This document shows, in pieces, positions 48,913 to 56,747 of a DNA stretch of 64,000 nucleotides. Source of the stretch: a virus. Below the pieces are notes generated by a model that was given only the letters and a program-made list of their open reading frames with translations, searched no databases and was not told where the DNA came from. The stretch lies in the IMG/VR virus record IMGVR_UViG_3300048790_000078, positions 22,260 to 86,259 of that record, one strand, 5' to 3'. The position numbers were made by a program, and so were the translations under genes. The number at the start of each line of letters is the position of its first letter. Within the stretch, counting starts at the first letter, position 1.

Positions 48913-49079
48913 GGCTTTGATGTCCTTCCTCTGGGAACATGCTGGTCAATAAGGCTTTCCAGCCACGGTTCTGGCTTTTGCTTTGCCAGCGCTGCCGCCG
49001 CCCTGATGCGAAACTCCAAGGTGCGCGACACTCTGGGACGCCAATAATCCGGCTTCTCTTCTGTTTTCTTAGCTGCCAT
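48909..49079 (-). CDS. 56-aa basic protein, first gene of the leftward operon
   Basis: MAAKKTEEKPDYWRPRVSRT and LEFRIRAAAALAKQKPEPWL. The strand-helix pattern may be ribbon-helix-helix-like. Its ATG sits at the predicted transcription start (possible leaderless mRNA). Confidence 0.55.
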   Translation of the reverse strand: MAAKKTEEKPDYWRPRVSRTLEFRIRAAAALAKQKPEPWLESLIDQHVPRGRTSKP

Positions 49080-49085
49080 GCGAAC

Positions 49086-49115
49086 ATGATACGACTACCG
49101 TTGACATTTTGTCCA
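49086..49115 (-). promoter_or_regulatory. Predicted leftward promoter
   Basis: TGGACA (49115-49110), 18-bp spacer, TATCAT (49091-49086) on the minus strand. The start would fall at or next to the ATG at 49079. Interleaved with the rightward promoter. Confidence 0.5.
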
Positions 49116-49130
49116 GAAAACCCTTATGAT
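49101..49130 (+). promoter_or_regulatory. Strong predicted rightward promoter
   Basis: TTGACA (49101-49106), 18-bp spacer, TATGAT (49125-49130), the best sigma70 match in the window. It overlaps GACATTTTGTC, an interrupted palindrome that may be an operator shared with the leftward promoter. Confidence 0.65.
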
Positions 49131-49195
49131 GCTTTCGTGAGCACCAATCCATCCACCACACCTCGGCCGTCCTGGCCACCGAAGGAAAACACAAC

Positions 49196-49798
49196 ATGAA
49201 AATGAAGCTTTCAAATGTCTCCATCACCGGAATCGCGGTCGTGAACTCCAAAAAGAACTCCGGCGGCGCGGTCTGCCGGATCCAGATGTCGGTAAACCTG
49301 ACGAAGTCGGCCCGCAAGGCTCTGGGAATCGGAGACGAACAGGAATGGCCGCCATCGCCTGAGTCCGCAGGGAAGATCCGCGCGAGCTTCGACGCGACCC
49401 GCCTGGTTCTCAAGGCGAAGCAGGGCAACACGCTCGGGGAGCCGGAAGAGCTCGATATCGCAATCACGCTGGCGGACGGCTGGCGGTGGAAAATGGAAGA
49501 CCCGAAAGACGAAACCAACACCACGGTCGAATACACTTTCTCGGCCCGCACTGCGGATGAAGCTGCAGCGCTGCTGGCGGTCGGGTATAAGTTTTCCGCA
49601 TCCTCTGCGGACTCGACGGGCGAGCTCTTCTATAACAAGCCTGGCGACGGCACGCAGGTCGATATGTCGAACGAGGATGAGGATTCCGCCCAGCCGCTTC
49701 TCGACGGCGCGGAAGCTGCGGAAGAAGGCGACGGCGAAGGTATCCACACCATGAAGCGGGGCCGCGGGCGCCCTCGCAAGGACGCAACAGTTCAGTAA
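49196..49798 (+). CDS. Hypothetical protein with AT-hook tail (200 aa)
   Basis: Beta-rich N-terminal 120 residues (LSNVSITGIAVVNSKKNSGG, TLADGWRWKMEDP), an acidic linker and a C-terminal KRGRGRPRKDA AT-hook that binds the minor groove. First gene after the strong promoter, upstream of recombination genes. May be an ssDNA- or DNA-binding acc. factor; unproven. Confidence 0.6.
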   Translation: MKMKLSNVSITGIAVVNSKKNSGGAVCRIQMSVNLTKSARKALGIGDEQEWPPSPESAGKIRASFDATRLVLKAKQGNTLGEPEELDIAITLADGWRWKMEDPKDETNTTVEYTFSARTADEAAALLAVGYKFSASSADSTGELFYNKPGDGTQVDMSNEDEDSAQPLLDGAEAAEEGDGEGIHTMKRGRGRPRKDATVQ

Positions 49799-49941
49799 GG
49801 GTTCGTAGCTGGAGCCGTGGCCGATTCGCAAGGCTGCCGCTGATGGCCGGGAAGCGAGACGGATACCGAAGACCTCAGGACCGTACCTTGCCATTTTCAG
49901 AGCGAACGCGGGGCGGCGCGTAATCCGCCCGGCAAATACTT

Positions 49942-50109
49942 ATGAAAAACGACGGACACAGGGAGCGGCACGAACTCCTGCACAAGAATCTCGACGAGCT
50001 TATCGCGGACTGGATTCGCCACAATCCCGGCAAGATCCCGTCAACCTCGACCATCATGGATCTCATGAATTGGTCGCACAAACAAACTCTCAACCCAACC
50101 GAGTTATAG
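49942..50109 (+). CDS. 55-aa small protein
   Basis: MKNDGHRERHELLHKNLDEL and helix FIADWIRHNPGK-type text; compact helical. Starts 10 bp after the first 35-bp repeat. Unrecognised. Confidence 0.5.
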   Translation: MKNDGHRERHELLHKNLDELIADWIRHNPGKIPSTSTIMDLMNWSHKQTLNPTEL

Positions 50110-50119
50110 GACAGACACC

Positions 50120-50245
50120 ATGAGCGAACAGGACGAACGTCAGCAAACCGCCGTAGTGCGGCAGGAATTCAATGCGGTGGTGGAGAGCCAGTTTCACGAG
50201 ACTGCCGCCAGCGCGATCGCAGAGCGAACGCGGGGCGGCGCGTAA
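50120..50245 (+). CDS. 41-aa small protein
   Basis: Starts MSEQDERQQTAVVRQEFNAV; its last codons (ERTRGGA) and stop are within the second 35-bp repeat. The opening MSEQ resembles the start of the annealing-protein gene beyond the HNH insert, but the similarity is too short to prove common origin. Confidence 0.45.
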   Translation: MSEQDERQQTAVVRQEFNAVVESQFHETAASAIAERTRGGA

Positions 50246-50287
50246 TCCGCCCGGTGAACCAATGGTTCAGGTTCAAAGGAGAATTTC

Positions 50288-50875
50288 GTGCCGCGCGAAC
50301 GTATTCAGATCGGTTCGAGGAAATGTCAGCAGTGCGGCGGCGTCTTCCCTGTCTTCGACGACTGCGAGAACCAGAAGTTCTGCAATCACAAGTGCATGGG
50401 AGTCCATTATCGAACCGCCAATATCATTCACGGCCACGCGGCGGGCGGGGTGATCAGTCCTGAATATGCAACATGGGCATCGATGCTTGCCCGGTGCTTC
50501 GATGAAAATTCAACGAGTTATCCGCGATACGGAGGGCGCGGAATAACGGTCTGCGAGCGCTGGTGGGACTTCCAGAACTTTCTTGCCGACGTTGGATTGA
50601 AGCCATCGCCCGAGCTTTCCATCGACCGCTTCCCCGATAACAATGGAAACTACGAACCGGGCAACGTGCGATGGGCCACAAAGAAACAGCAGGCCCGTCA
50701 CCGGCGAAGTTCTCGCCTCATAACCGCATTCGAACAAACGCTCACTCTGGTGGAGTGGTGCGAAATCAAAAACATTCCCATTCAGACGTTATGGAACAGG
50801 CTCGACCGTGGCATTGCGCCCGAGATCGCCTTGACCATAAAGCGTCATCAGAAGGTCAGGAGCCTTTTAGCATGA
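50288..50875 (+). CDS. HNH homing endonuclease (195 aa)
   Basis: GTG start with AAAGGAG. CQQCGGVFPVFDDC and a CxxxC pair form a zinc N-terminus; YPRYGGRGITVCERWWDF and SIDRFPDNNGNYEPGNVRW are the core shared with 30261 and 42597. It ends ATGA-coupled to the annealing-protein gene. Confidence 0.88.
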   Translation: MPRERIQIGSRKCQQCGGVFPVFDDCENQKFCNHKCMGVHYRTANIIHGHAAGGVISPEYATWASMLARCFDENSTSYPRYGGRGITVCERWWDFQNFLADVGLKPSPELSIDRFPDNNGNYEPGNVRWATKKQQARHRRSSRLITAFEQTLTLVEWCEIKNIPIQTLWNRLDRGIAPEIALTIKRHQKVRSLLA

Positions 50876-52056
50876 GCGAACAGAACACAGAAACCACGGA
50901 AACAACGCAGGAAATCCAAACAACCCAACCGCAACCCCGGCGAACCGAGGTTATCGTTCCGGACATGCTCAGCATGGTCACTGGATCCCGTGCCGATGAA
51001 CGAGACCAGCTTATCCTGATGCGGGCGAAATTCGATTACGCCCAGCGCATCGCCAAACTGTTCGCCGTCTCGGGGTGCTTCGCAGACGTAAAAGACACAC
51101 GCGAAGAGGTTGCCATCGCCAAGGCATTGGTCAAAATCAAGCTGGGCGAGAGCATGGGCTTCACCGAAGCGGAAGCGATGAGTGGGATCGACATTATCCA
51201 GGGGCGCGTTGCGGTCGGCGCCAATCTCCGCGCTGCCAGGATGCAGCGGTCCGGCTTCTCGTGGCCGCAGATGATCGTCAACGACAAGGGGTGCTGGATA
51301 CCGCTGATGTTCAAAGGCGAACCGCTGATGCACCAGAAGGTCGATGAAGACGGCCAGACCGTCATCGTGAACGGCGCGCCCGTGATGGTTCAGGTAGTTG
51401 TATCTTTCACGCTGAAGGATGCACAGCTCGCGGGGCTGTCGGCGAAGGACAACTACAAGAAAGACCCCAGTTCGATGTTCTTCGCCCGTGCCATCACCCG
51501 CGCTCAGCGGAGGTATGGGCCCGGGGTTCTCGGCATCGATATTCTGGACACCTACGAAGCTGGCGACCTGATCGAGACCACGGAACCCGTTTCGCGCCCG
51601 GACAACAGGGAATCCCCACAAGAGCACAGCGCCAGGATTCACCAGAAGATCCACGAGCAGGCCGAGGAGGCCCGCAAACAAGCCGAGCAGCCGACCACGA
51701 AGGCCGACGACAAGCCGGCGGCGGCCGAGACGAAAGCGCCCGCCGCTGAGACGAAACCTGCAGCAACTGAACCGGAGCGCGCTGCTGGCGAGACGAAGAC
51801 GGGAAAGGGCTGGCCGAGCCGGCCGGAGATGATGTCAGCCTTCCGGTATTTGATCCAGCAACTCGACGAAAAAGAGGTTTGGCAGATCTTCGGCGCCAAC
51901 TCCATCGCCGAGGAAGGCGAGCTCGACCCGGCAGGCTCCAATGACACCATGCGTGCCTTTGAAGCGCTGAAGGCGGCAGTGGCGGCGAAGAACAAGCCTG
52001 CGGATGAGCCGGAGACTCTGTTCGGGAACCGCAATCGGACTGGGAGGAAATCATGA
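50872..52056 (+). CDS. Putative single-strand annealing recombinase (RecT/Erf-like), 394 aa
   Basis: Core text FDYAQRIAKLFAVSGCFADV, LGESMGFTEAEAMSGIDIIQ, DPSSMFFARAITRAQRRYGP resembles phage recombination proteins that anneal ssDNA. A Lys/Ala/Glu-rich linker (about 260-310) leads to a short C-terminal region. It is followed by an SMC-type ATPase, a common pairing with annealing proteins. Start ATG 50872 overlaps the HNH stop. Confidence 0.6.
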   Translation: MSEQNTETTETTQEIQTTQPQPRRTEVIVPDMLSMVTGSRADERDQLILMRAKFDYAQRIAKLFAVSGCFADVKDTREEVAIAKALVKIKLGESMGFTEAEAMSGIDIIQGRVAVGANLRAARMQRSGFSWPQMIVNDKGCWIPLMFKGEPLMHQKVDEDGQTVIVNGAPVMVQVVVSFTLKDAQLAGLSAKDNYKKDPSSMFFARAITRAQRRYGPGVLGIDILDTYEAGDLIETTEPVSRPDNRESPQEHSARIHQKIHEQAEEARKQAEQPTTKADDKPAAAETKAPAAETKPAATEPERAAGETKTGKGWPSRPEMMSAFRYLIQQLDEKEVWQIFGANSIAEEGELDPAGSNDTMRAFEALKAAVAAKNKPADEPETLFGNRNRTGRKS

Positions 52057-53546
52057 GCGAGCTTTTCATCAAGAAGATCCGCGTCACCAACGCGCGGTGT
52101 GTCAAAGAGGCCGTTTTGAACTTCGGCCCGAAAGTGCCCGGACAGGGGCAGTTCGAGGAGATCGTCGGAGAGAACGCTGCCGGCAAAACCACTCTGAAAG
52201 AGATGATCGACAAGATCTGGCGCGGAGGTAAAGACCCGACGCTGGTCCGCAACGGCGCCGACGTCGCCGAGGGATCGATCCTGCTCTCTGACGGCCACCT
52301 GTCGGTCCGGACGCACACCCGCACCGAATCCACGTTGACAATAATCGGGCCGGAAGGCGTCAAGGTCGAGGGCGGTCCCGTCACATGGCTGAAGCGGTTG
52401 GGCCCGTGGTTCTCGCGTGACCCTGTCGCATTCGACGACGCGGATCCGAAAAAGCGGCTGGAGATGCTGCTGGAGATGGCGACGGACGTGACGTTCGAGC
52501 CGGCGGAGATCGGGAAGTGTTTGGGGCGGGAAGTGGCGAAGACCATTCCCGCCCCGGCCGATGTGATCGACCTGAAGGAGTTCGGAAAGTTTCACCAGTC
52601 GGTAGTTGACCGGCGGGCGGCCACCGGAAGGCAGCAGAAGGAGAAGGCTGGGTTTATCGAGACGCTGCGCAAGACGCTGGTGGCGCCGGAAGGTGCTCCG
52701 GTAGACTGGGCGGCGCGGCTGGCGGAAGTCGAGCGGCAGATCGCGGCGATCGCGAAGACCGAGGACTCTGAGATCTCCGCAATCGGGCGCGCGGCGGCCG
52801 TGAAGCGGCTGGAACTGAATGCCGACATCCGCAAACTGGACGATAAGGCTCAGTCGGACTTCGCGACCATGCTCGCCAGTGCCCGCTCTGGCGATACCAA
52901 CAATCCGGAATGGGACGAAGACGAACCTGCCGTGATGGCCACTCTCCGGATGCTGGCGTCACGGTACCAGGCTCTGAATCTCCTCAACGAAGGCGAGGCG
53001 GAATCGGTCCAGGCGGCAAAGGACCGCGCTTCTGCGGCGCGCGAGGCTCTGGCTGCAGCAAAGGCCGAAGCCCGCGCCGGTGCCGACACCCAGCTCAGGG
53101 AACAGGGGACGCTGGCGGGGATCGATAAGACCACGACCGAGTGTCAGGCTCTGAGCGCGCTGTACGACAGCCTGGACAACGCCGCGCATGCTCTCGATAA
53201 GCTCCGGAAGTCGAAGGTCGACAAGGCTCTCCTGAAAGGCATGGAGGTCCGGGCCGATGGCCTGATCTACATGAACGGTATCGACTGGGATGCGGAGAAT
53301 ACAGCCACCAGGCTGTTCAACTCGATCGCGCTCTGCACCCGGGCGACCGGCGATATCTGGGATGGGTTCGTTTGCATCGACGGCGGGGAGAGGTTCGGGC
53401 CGAAGCGGAAAGAGGAGATCCGGCAGGCTGTAATCAGGAGCGGGGTTCAGGCGGTGATGTTCACCGTGGCCAGTCCGGAGTGGATTGCCGAGCACGGGCC
53501 AGACATGCAGAGCGTCCGCGGCGGGTTCCTGACGGTAGCGAAGTAA
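52053..53546 (+). CDS. SMC/RecF-type AAA ATPase (497 aa)
   Basis: Walker A GENAAGKTT (39-47) in a RecF/SbcC-like N-terminal strand-loop, a helical and Ala-rich coiled middle, and a C-terminal DGFVCIDGGERFGPKRKEE region near the Walker B/D-loop position. These ATPases act with nucleases or annealing proteins on DNA ends. ATGA-coupled to the annealing gene. Confidence 0.8.
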   Translation: MSELFIKKIRVTNARCVKEAVLNFGPKVPGQGQFEEIVGENAAGKTTLKEMIDKIWRGGKDPTLVRNGADVAEGSILLSDGHLSVRTHTRTESTLTIIGPEGVKVEGGPVTWLKRLGPWFSRDPVAFDDADPKKRLEMLLEMATDVTFEPAEIGKCLGREVAKTIPAPADVIDLKEFGKFHQSVVDRRAATGRQQKEKAGFIETLRKTLVAPEGAPVDWAARLAEVERQIAAIAKTEDSEISAIGRAAAVKRLELNADIRKLDDKAQSDFATMLASARSGDTNNPEWDEDEPAVMATLRMLASRYQALNLLNEGEAESVQAAKDRASAAREALAAAKAEARAGADTQLREQGTLAGIDKTTTECQALSALYDSLDNAAHALDKLRKSKVDKALLKGMEVRADGLIYMNGIDWDAENTATRLFNSIALCTRATGDIWDGFVCIDGGERFGPKRKEEIRQAVIRSGVQAVMFTVASPEWIAEHGPDMQSVRGGFLTVAK

Positions 53547-53582
53547 GCGGGCTTGCCGCCGATAGAGAGCAGGGAGAAGGAG

Positions 53583-53897
53583 ATGATGACTGAATTGTTT
53601 TTGGCGATGAGTCTTTTACTGGACGGAGATATCCCGGTTGATCCCCGCCAAATGGCCACGGGAGATCGAGCTTGTGTTTTCCCTGTCCACTCATCCAGGG
53701 AGTCGAACATATGGGTTAGTCCAGGCGCTGTGTACCGACGAAACGATGGCTGTATTTTCACGTTGCAAAAAACCGGATTCGGTTGGAGAATTTTCACTAA
53801 AGGGATACCGATCAAGGTAATCGGGACTACGCCGGATTCCGAATTCGCATCGTTTGGATGGCTGAAACTTGGGCCGCACGCTGAGGTAATCCAATGA
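53583..53897 (+). CDS. Hypothetical protein (104 aa)
   Basis: GGGAGAAGGAG before two adjacent ATGs (53583/53586). Hydrophobic start (LFLAMSLLLDG) and beta-rich body (FGWRIFTKGIPIKVIG), a phage KOW/SH3-like look. Unrecognised. Confidence 0.55.
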   Translation: MMTELFLAMSLLLDGDIPVDPRQMATGDRACVFPVHSSRESNIWVSPGAVYRRNDGCIFTLQKTGFGWRIFTKGIPIKVIGTTPDSEFASFGWLKLGPHAEVIQ

Positions 53898-54205
53898 CCG
53901 ACTCGAAACCCCTGAGCCTGCGCGACCAGGCGATACTGACGGCCAACGCGCTGGATAACGTGGCGATGGAACTGGAACGAAACTGGCCGAACAAGGCGGA
54001 AGTTCTCCGCTCCCACGCTATGGACCTGCGGGCGATCGCCGAAGCGGAGAAGTCCGATATCGAGCGCCTGAAGGCCAGCCATGCGGATCTGCTGAAGGCC
54101 CTGAAAGCAAAGCGTGAGTGGCACGAAAACTACTACGGCGAAGACCCTGTAACCGACATCTTGGTCGATACGGCCATCGCCAACGCGGAGGCGCTGAATG
54201 CCTGA
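53894..54205 (+). CDS. Helical protein with TANA motif (103 aa)
   Basis: DQAILTANALDNVAMELER recurs in the 24586 protein (DQQAIFTANAMDN), followed here by a long coiled-coil region (SDIERLKASHADLLKALKAK). ATGA-coupled upstream. Confidence 0.6.
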   Translation: MTDSKPLSLRDQAILTANALDNVAMELERNWPNKAEVLRSHAMDLRAIAEAEKSDIERLKASHADLLKALKAKREWHENYYGEDPVTDILVDTAIANAEALNA

Positions 54206-54403
54206 GATGACGCCTGAACAGGTAGCCGACGCCATCGCGAATTCAATTTTCGCGGGCAGTTGACCGTTCAGGGAGCGAACGGAGCGCATGTGAAGTACAA
54301 GCAGAAGGGATGCGGAAACCTGGTATTCTTGATGCCGATTCGGGATTGGGAAGTCTGGATGAAAGTCGATACCACGACGCTGCTGAAACGAGGCACTGAA
54401 TGA
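54198..54403 (+). CDS. Small protein with apparent frameshift
   Basis: ATG 54198 gives MPEMTPEQVADAIANSIF; then the intact frame is FRGQLTVQGANGAHVKYKQK, GNLVFLMPIRDWEVWMKVD. The join is at a TTTT run (54246-54249) and would need one more T. It ends in an ATGA overlap with the next gene. Without correction only a 21-aa peptide is made. Confidence 0.5.
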
Positions 54404-54723
54404 CTGAACCGCTTTTCAACGCCGCCCGACTGGCTATGATAGACACCAAAATCGCACCTGGTCGCAATGGAGTAATACCTGGGGGCAGAAAGATAATCCG
54501 CGACCTCCGCGCGTCACAGAAGGAACTGGTGGAGGCGCTGAGAAAGGCGGTGTCTGCTGCATCTTATGCCGTTCGGCTGGCCGAGGATACGCTGGCCTGC
54601 GGGAACTCCCCCAATCCCGCTGTCAAAGCGGACTGGGCCGGTACCGTCGCTCACATGTATGCCGCGATGAACTTTGTAACCGAGGCCCGTTCGGCCCTCC
54701 GCAATGCAGGGGTGGCCGAATGA
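54400..54723 (+). CDS. Hypothetical helical protein (107 aa)
   Basis: RKIIRDLRASQKELVEALRK, AASYAVRLAEDTLACG, YAAMNFVTEARSALRN: all-alpha. ATGA-coupled both sides. Unrecognised. Confidence 0.6.
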   Translation: MTEPLFNAARLAMIDTKIAPGRNGVIPGGRKIIRDLRASQKELVEALRKAVSAASYAVRLAEDTLACGNSPNPAVKADWAGTVAHMYAAMNFVTEARSALRNAGVAE

Positions 54724-54998
54724 GCCGCAAAGTGAAGTACAGCGGCCCGCAGCCTGGCGGTACGTACAGGCCGAATCCAGCGCCCGTGGTCATCAAGCCG
54801 GGGCAGGTATGGCGGGACAAGGACAAGCGGCGGGAGGAAGATGGAATCGTGCGAACGTTCCGCGTTACCGGCGTAAAATTCGACGGGCGATGGATCGAAT
54901 GCAGAAACCCTGGGACCGGGCGCGTATATGGGTTTGCCGCGAAGCGCTTTGGCTCCGGTCGCGCCAACGATAGCTTTGAACTGGTGGAGGACGTGTAA
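54720..54998 (+). CDS. Small SH3-like hypothetical protein (92 aa)
   Basis: VVIKPGQVWRDKDKRREEDG and FRVTGVKFDGRWIECRNPG have the KPGQVWxD pattern of short beta-barrel phage proteins. TAATG-coupled to the next. Confidence 0.6.
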   Translation: MSRKVKYSGPQPGGTYRPNPAPVVIKPGQVWRDKDKRREEDGIVRTFRVTGVKFDGRWIECRNPGTGRVYGFAAKRFGSGRANDSFELVEDV

Positions 54999-55096
54999 TG
55001 ATCGTCGGGATGGGAGCGGGACTTAAGTATCTCGTCTGCATGGCAGCGGGCGCTATCAGGGCTATACGGGACAGGAGGAGGACACGCAATGTATGA
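54998..55096 (+). CDS. 32-aa peptide with hydrophobic start
   Basis: MIVGMGAGLKYLVCMAAGAI then a basic tail (RDRRRTRN). Coupled by TAATG and overlap with the next gene. Possibly membrane-active. Confidence 0.4.
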   Translation: MIVGMGAGLKYLVCMAAGAIRAIRDRRRTRNV

Positions 55097-55289
55097 CGCC
55101 GTGATCGCGGTGGGACTAATCGCATTCATCGCAGGAGTTGTCGGAGTCGGAGTCGGAGTCGGAATAGGCACATTTCGGGAGTGGGTAGATCATCGCCAGT
55201 TTTGCGATTGCAAACAGTGCGGTATATGGCGCGAGGGGTTGGCTGCTAAGGCCAAAAAGAAGGAGGGCCGACCGTGGATGAAATCCTGA
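55089..55289 (+). CDS. Membrane-anchored protein with hexanucleotide repeat (66 aa)
   Basis: Hydrophobic N-terminus AVIAVGLIAFIAGVV; GTCGGA repeats at about 55139-55162 encode VGVGVGVG. Then CDCKQCGIW gives a Cys site. Type I-like anchor; repeat tract may vary in length. Confidence 0.55.
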   Translation: MYDAVIAVGLIAFIAGVVGVGVGVGIGTFREWVDHRQFCDCKQCGIWREGLAAKAKKKEGRPWMKS

Positions 55290-55795
55290 CCGACGAGAAA
55301 CTCGCGGCGCTGAAAGCGGAATTGAAGTCCGCTCACGATACCCACGATGCCCGCATGAAAGACAAGAATGCCGAAATCCTGAAGGCGCACATCGCCGCGA
55401 CCGCAGTGTACCTGTCGTCGCCCGCGATGAAGACCTTCGCAGACCTGAAGACATCGAAGGCCGGGACCGTTCTTGCGATGCTCCAGGATGGCGCGATCTC
55501 GCGCGGCAAGGCGTGCGAGGTGCTGGCGCTCCTGGCGCATGGGGTTGGCTGGGATGATATCCCGCTGCCAGTTGAGAGTGGTCGCCAGTTCGGCGAGGAT
55601 GAGGTTCCGGCGGATGTATGCGCGGCGTTGAAGGAGTCCATGCGCCTGATCGCCAGCGGGGAGAAGCGCCTGGTGATGTATGGCGGAAACGGGTGCCTGA
55701 CCGACCTTTGCGATCACTGGGATGACGGGACGTGCAGCATGAAGGAACCGTACTGTCGGATCGGAAGGACTTTAGGTGCGACATCCCAACGATGA
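55274..55795 (+). CDS. Hypothetical protein (173 aa)
   Basis: GTG start. Helical middle (LSSPAMKTFADLKTSKAGTV, GKACEVLALLAHGVGWDD) and Cys-containing end (CDHWDDGTCSMKEPYC). Last gene of this rightward block; its end overlaps a small leftward gene. Confidence 0.6.
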   Translation: MDEILTDEKLAALKAELKSAHDTHDARMKDKNAEILKAHIAATAVYLSSPAMKTFADLKTSKAGTVLAMLQDGAISRGKACEVLALLAHGVGWDDIPLPVESGRQFGEDEVPADVCAALKESMRLIASGEKRLVMYGGNGCLTDLCDHWDDGTCSMKEPYCRIGRTLGATSQR

Positions 55796-55930
55796 GGATC
55801 CATCACCCTGCGTCCGGTAGATCGTCGGGAACTTCGCTTCCGGTTCGATCTCGGTGAGGTGCGAATACGTCACGCGGATGTTCTGAGTGGGGATGGTATC
55901 GCCATGAGCGAATTCGATTTCTGGAATCAT
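55772..55930 (-). CDS. 52-aa small protein
   Basis: MIPEIEFAHGDTIPTQNIRV and YSHLTEIEPEAKFPTIY. ATG 55930 with AAAGG upstream, overlapping a 14-codon ATGATG frame that links it to the gene at 55984. Overlaps the convergent gene by 24 bp. Confidence 0.45.
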   Translation of the reverse strand: MIPEIEFAHGDTIPTQNIRVTYSHLTEIEPEAKFPTIYRTQGDGSSSLGCRT

Positions 55931-55983
55931 CTGCAAATCAACCTTTCTAATTGCGCGAGTTTCGTCATCATTCGGTCGGAGGG

Positions 55984-56160
55984 TTATGCGACGGGCGGCG
56001 GCGCGAAGACGGTAGCGATCTCTGTGATCAGGGCGTCGAAGTTATTCGGCTGCGGAAGGGTCGAGGCTCCTCCGGCGGCGGTCGCGGCATATGCTTGGTC
56101 GGCGATGATCGCCATCTGGAGAGCTTTCATGAGGAAATTCTGAATCGACGATGGTTTCAT
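55984..56160 (-). CDS. 58-aa small protein
   Basis: MKPSSIQNFLMKALQMAIIA then an Ala/Pro-rich region. ATG 56160 with GAAGG upstream, 5 bp after the secreted-protein gene. Unrecognised. Confidence 0.5.
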   Translation of the reverse strand: MKPSSIQNFLMKALQMAIIADQAYAATAAGGASTLPQPNNFDALITEIATVFAPPPVA

Positions 56161-56164
56161 GCCT

Positions 56165-56611
56165 TCATCTTCCCACAATCAGCCGCGCGTTGCCGACGAA
56201 CCCGACGCCGATTGGCGCCGCCAGCCCAAGGTCTACCAGCCCCGTCGCCCGCTCCCATGGATCACGGTAGCGCCAGCGCTGAAAGGCCGGCAAGAACTCC
56301 AGCGCCTCCTGCCCGATGCCGAACGCGAGAATCGCCGCTTTCGCAGCGGTGAACTTCGGCACGTTGAGCACGCACGGCTTCAGCAGGAATACTGCGTTCT
56401 GTTCGCACAGCGGCCCGCCAGGCGATCCGTACCTGATGGTGGTCACGTAGTCCCCGGCAGAGAACATCTGAAGCGCTGCGTTGGCCGTGCGGCGGAATGT
56501 GACGTCGTTCGGTGCATGGTGGTAGATGTGCGCGATGGCCGAGAGCGGGATCGAGACGGTCTGGGCCTGAGCGGAGAAGCAGGCGAGAAGGGCGGCGAGC
56601 AAGGGCTTCAT
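56165..56611 (-). CDS. Secreted hypothetical protein (148 aa)
   Basis: Signal peptide MKPLLAALLACFSAQAQ with AQA|QTVSI cleavage. Body has AIAHIYHHAPNDVTFRRTAN and ALQMFSAGDYVTTIRYG. Start at ATG 56611; an earlier ATG would bury the signal. Last of four exported tail-region proteins. Confidence 0.65.
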   Translation of the reverse strand: MKPLLAALLACFSAQAQTVSIPLSAIAHIYHHAPNDVTFRRTANAALQMFSAGDYVTTIRYGSPGGPLCEQNAVFLLKPCVLNVPKFTAAKAAILAFGIGQEALEFLPAFQRWRYRDPWERATGLVDLGLAAPIGVGFVGNARLIVGR

Positions 56612-56747
56612 GTGTCCAGGATACCGCGATTCAGTTCGCAAGGAATCCTTGACCGCTGGACGCGGAAATGTCACCGCGCCGGTCCCGTCCCGCCGGTCAC
56701 CCGCACGTCCTGGTTCCGGGCGCTTGCGGTGATGCAGAGGGACGGTC

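Larger units (their letters stand above)
49898..50254 (+). repeat. Pair of 35-bp perfect direct repeats, 322 bp apart
   Basis: Copies at 49898-49932 and 50220-50254 (start CAGAGCGAACGCGGGGC, end CGTAATCCGCCCGG). Each contains a GGGCGG...CCGCCC stem, so each may also be a hairpin terminator. They flank two small genes and end just before a homing endonuclease gene. Confidence 0.8.
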
